From NCBI GenBank assembly GCA_045121595.1, contig JBGVGI010000065.1:1-6107 (forward strand): DNA of 6,107 nt, written 5' to 3'. A program made the position numbers and the translations under genes. A model generated the notes under the pieces. That model was given only the letters and a program-made list of their open reading frames with translations, made no database searches and had not been told where the DNA came from. The stretch comes from Fumia sp045121595. GTDB lineage: Bacteria > Bacillota > Clostridia > Oscillospirales > Ruminococcaceae. Below are positions 3,813-6,107 of the stretch, piece after piece; positions within the stretch are counted from its first letter, which is position 1; every line of letters starts with the position of its first letter.

Positions 3813-5801
3813 ATGGGTAATATTAAGAAGAGAAAAGACAGTTTCTGGGGGATACATTGTGATTATCACGCTGTACCAGGAATGGGAAAAGTAGGAACTA
3901 CACTTTGTGAAGAAGATATCCGTAAAGTGTGCAGGGAACTTCACCCCGATTACTGGCAGATTGACTGTAAAGGACACCCGGGATGGGTTACGTATCCCAC
4001 GAAATTTGGTAACGCTATGCCTGAGTTTGCCTTGGATACACTCGAAATGTGGCGCAAGGTTACCCGTGAAGAAGGGGTTGCTTTGTACCTTCATTATTCG
4101 GGCGTACAGGACAGAAAGTACTGTTCGGAGCATCCTGAAGAAGCGGTTTTGAAAGCTGACGGCTCTTTAAGTCCTATCGGTACAAGATTAAACGGAAAAT
4201 ATATAGACGAGCTTATGATTCCTCAGCTTTCGGAAGCGGCAGAAAAATACGGCGTGGACGGCGTATGGATTGACGGTGACTGCTGGGGTTGTGAAATGGA
4301 TTACCGTGATGAATCCATAAAGGATTTTGAAAAGGAAACGGGTATTTCTTTAAATGGGGTTTTGCCTGCTAAAAAAGGCGATCCGTATTTTGAAGAATGG
4401 CGTGAATATAACAGAGAACTTTTCAGAAAATTTGCGCGTCATTATGTTGATACTTTGCACGAAAAACATCCTGATTTGCAGATAACTTCAAATTGGATAT
4501 TCAGTGACCATATGCCCGAACCCGTAACAGTTGACGTTGACTTTCTGTCGGGGGACAATATAGCTTTCAACTCTTTGAATGGTGCGCGTTATACCGCAAG
4601 AGCGGTGGCGCAACAAAAGCTTCCCTGGGATATTATGGGTATGGCACAACGCTGGAACGGACTTGGTCATATCGACTTGTTACCCGAACATCCTGTACAG
4701 ATTATGCAGCAGGCGGCAGCCGTTATATCGTTGGGTGGCGGTTTCCAGGCAGGACTTTCTTTCTTGTTTGATGATTCTCCCAATATGCCGAATCTTTTGA
4801 ATTTAAAGTCTGTTGCCGATTTTATGAAAGAACGTGAGGCGTTTTGTTTTAAAGGTACTCCTGTTCATCAGGTGGCAATGCTTCTTTCCACTTATGACCG
4901 TCATTTAGAAGGTAACGGACTTTTTGAACGCGGAAAATTTGAGGGCAAACTGGGACTTACTTCACTTCTTTGTGATGCGGGGCAATCGTTGGAAATCGTA
5001 TGTGAACATACAATTAAAGGTTGTTGTGAAGATTATACCGTAATAGTGATTCCCGAAACCATTGAAGCGCTTGACCCCGAAATGGTAAAAGAGTTGCTTG
5101 AATACGCAGAAAACGGTGGTAATTTATTGCTTATCGGTGCAAAGACGTGTAAGATTTTTGCCGATGCAGGTGCGCCTTTTGAGGTTAAACCTTTATATGA
5201 ACCAGTACCTCCTTACCGCTTTTTGGCACAGAGAAACAATGCAAACGATCAGCGTTTCTTCAGTATTGACGGCAAAGCAATCGGCGGTGTGCTCTATCCC
5301 GTTGAAATTGTGTCTGACGGAGAAGTGGTTGCCAATACTTTCTCTACCGTTAAAAATCCAAAACATCCTTTCGCTGTTGTTATCAATAAAGGTAAGGGTA
5401 AAATTGCCGCTATTGGTGCCGATATCGGTGTTGCTTATAATACTGCGGCTCAGTATCTGCACCGTAATCTCATAAAAGAGATTATGAGAAGATTATATAC
5501 ACCAATTGCCCGTATCGAAAACAGTTGCGGTATGCTCGAAATCGTATGCCTTGAAAAAGACGGCAGAATGATGTTGCAACTTGTAAACGCTAACGGAAAT
5601 CACGCGAATATAAACTGCGATACAGAAGACCATATCCCGCCTGTTATTGATATAAAACTTTCTGTTTTGGCGGATAAGGCACCGTCAAAAGTGTTACTGC
5701 AGCCCACAGGTAAAGAACTTCAGTTTGAATACAAAGACGGACGCGTTTACATTGATATTGACCGCGTAGACATTCACAATATTATTGAATTTGTAAAATA
5801 A
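3813..5801 (+). CDS. cytoplasmic glycoside hydrolase, GHL6/GH151-like (putative alpha-L-fucosidase)
   Basis: The 662-residue protein has three parts. Residues ~10-345 look like a TIM-barrel catalytic domain with features of the GHL6 group: FWGIHCDYHA (11-20), YWQIDCKGHPGWVTYPTK (47-64), VALYLHYSGVQD (89-100) and YGVDGVWIDGDCWG (146-159). Residues ~350-560 resemble the glutamine-amidotransferase-like trimerisation domain of GH42 beta-galactosidases (VHQVAMLLST, YTVIVIPETIEALDP, GGNLLLIGA). Residues ~568-662 form a beta-rich tail (LEIVCLEKDGRMMLQLVN). D154 in VWIDG is a likely catalytic aspartate by analogy with retaining fucosidases; the acid/base is not obvious (E236 is one candidate). GH151 members with this architecture are reported as alpha-L-fucosidases, but other specificities are possible. 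It lacks a signal peptide and so acts inside the cell on imported substrate, in keeping with the transporter and regulator upstream. Confidence 0.75.
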   Translation: MGNIKKRKDSFWGIHCDYHAVPGMGKVGTTLCEEDIRKVCRELHPDYWQIDCKGHPGWVTYPTKFGNAMPEFALDTLEMWRKVTREEGVALYLHYSGVQDRKYCSEHPEEAVLKADGSLSPIGTRLNGKYIDELMIPQLSEAAEKYGVDGVWIDGDCWGCEMDYRDESIKDFEKETGISLNGVLPAKKGDPYFEEWREYNRELFRKFARHYVDTLHEKHPDLQITSNWIFSDHMPEPVTVDVDFLSGDNIAFNSLNGARYTARAVAQQKLPWDIMGMAQRWNGLGHIDLLPEHPVQIMQQAAAVISLGGGFQAGLSFLFDDSPNMPNLLNLKSVADFMKEREAFCFKGTPVHQVAMLLSTYDRHLEGNGLFERGKFEGKLGLTSLLCDAGQSLEIVCEHTIKGCCEDYTVIVIPETIEALDPEMVKELLEYAENGGNLLLIGAKTCKIFADAGAPFEVKPLYEPVPPYRFLAQRNNANDQRFFSIDGKAIGGVLYPVEIVSDGEVVANTFSTVKNPKHPFAVVINKGKGKIAAIGADIGVAYNTAAQYLHRNLIKEIMRRLYTPIARIENSCGMLEIVCLEKDGRMMLQLVNANGNHANINCDTEDHIPPVIDIKLSVLADKAPSKVLLQPTGKELQFEYKDGRVYIDIDRVDIHNIIEFVK

Positions 5802-5807
5802 AAGGAA

Positions 5808-5840
5808 AACCCAAGGTATTAAAACCTTGGGTTGCTTTTA
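5808..5840 (+). terminator. intrinsic terminator of the three-gene operon
   Basis: A perfect 10-bp stem (AACCCAAGGT 5808-5817 with 5824-5833), a 6-nt loop, and a weak tail (GCTTTTA). It lies six bases after the glycosidase stop. The tail contains the -35 of the next promoter. Confidence 0.75.
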
Positions 5841-5860
5841 TCTCATGACAGTGATATAAT
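5832..5860 (+). promoter_or_regulatory. sigma-A promoter of the CDF gene
   Basis: TTGCTT (5832-5837), 17-bp spacer, perfect TATAAT (5855-5860) with TG one base upstream. The -35 shares two bases with the terminator stem of the preceding operon, so readthrough and initiation could interfere. Confidence 0.75.
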
Positions 5861-5885
5861 GTGTTATATCTGAAAGGGGATTTTT

Positions 5886-6107
5886 ATGAAACCCGAAAAG
5901 AATATTTTAATTGCATTTATTTTAAACCTTGCATTTTCAGTTTTTGAATTTGTTGGTGGTATTTTCACGGGAAGTGTTGCTATCGTTTCGGATGCCGTGC
6001 ACGATATCGGTGATGCTACAAGTATTGGTATATCGTATTTCCTTGAAAAGAAAAGCAAGAAAAAGCCTGATGAAAAGTATACATACGGATATATGAGATA
6101 CTCTGTA
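5886..6107 (+). CDS. cation diffusion facilitator, N-terminal part
   Basis: The frame is open from ATG 5886 to the window end (74 codons, no stop). AAGGGG (5874-5879) lies six bases upstream. Residues 8-28 form a first membrane helix and 33-53 a second, containing SDAVHDIGD (35-43). H39 and D43 form the HxxxD metal site of helix 2 that is conserved in zinc-transporting members. The loop KPDEKYTYGYMRYS (60-73) is the conserved segment that follows helix 2 in CzcD/ZitB-like proteins. Family members export Zn2+, Co2+, Cd2+ or Fe2+ in exchange for protons at the cell membrane; the metal cannot be told from this fragment. It has its own promoter and is not part of the glycosidase operon. Confidence 0.9.
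   Translation, partial: MKPEKNILIAFILNLAFSVFEFVGGIFTGSVAIVSDAVHDIGDATSIGISYFLEKKSKKKPDEKYTYGYMRYSV

Noticed and set aside
5864..6058. 64-residue minus-strand ORF opposite the CDF gene
   Set aside because: The plus strand encodes clear CDF motifs with its own promoter and ribosome binding site; the reverse frame is a shadow.

Overview
The window looks like chromosomal DNA of a low-GC Gram-positive bacterium, probably a gut clostridium. The bulk is AT-rich, genes start behind strong AGGAGG-type ribosome binding sites, sigma-A promoters often carry an extended -10, and intrinsic terminators are compact. The first ~90 bases are clearly richer in GC (about 68% over bases 1-60) and look foreign, as in conjugative-element DNA.

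Layout. Bases 1-560 hold debris of an accessory element: the last 30 codons of an unrecognised GC-rich gene, a decayed nuclease-like gene (178-510), and its terminator. Bases 560-805 are mostly non-coding, with one doubtful 41-residue ORF. Bases 805-1680 have the most unusual organisation in the window: a perfect 22-bp direct repeat brackets ~854 bp. Inside each repeat lie arrays of a 10-bp unit (consensus TTATAAGAAC), then a pair of TTACCA-type motifs 11 bp apart. In the middle sits one cargo gene on the minus strand, with its own promoter and a bidirectional terminator. I read this as a very small non-autonomous element that could be moved in trans by a tyrosine integrase. It has no integrase of its own. 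This is inference from layout only.

From 1765 to 5840 runs an apparently intact three-gene operon on the plus strand: a ten-helix DMT/EamA transporter, an unusual one-component regulator (sugar-binding-protein-like sensor joined to a C-terminal LuxR-type helix-turn-helix), and a large cytoplasmic glycosidase resembling the GHL6/GH151 alpha-L-fucosidase group. Intergenic gaps are 15 and 9 bases and the set ends in an intrinsic terminator. A plausible reading is import of a small glycoside, detection by the regulator, and cleavage in the cytoplasm.

At the right edge a new promoter, partly overlapping the operon terminator, drives the start of a cation diffusion facilitator gene cut off by the window end.
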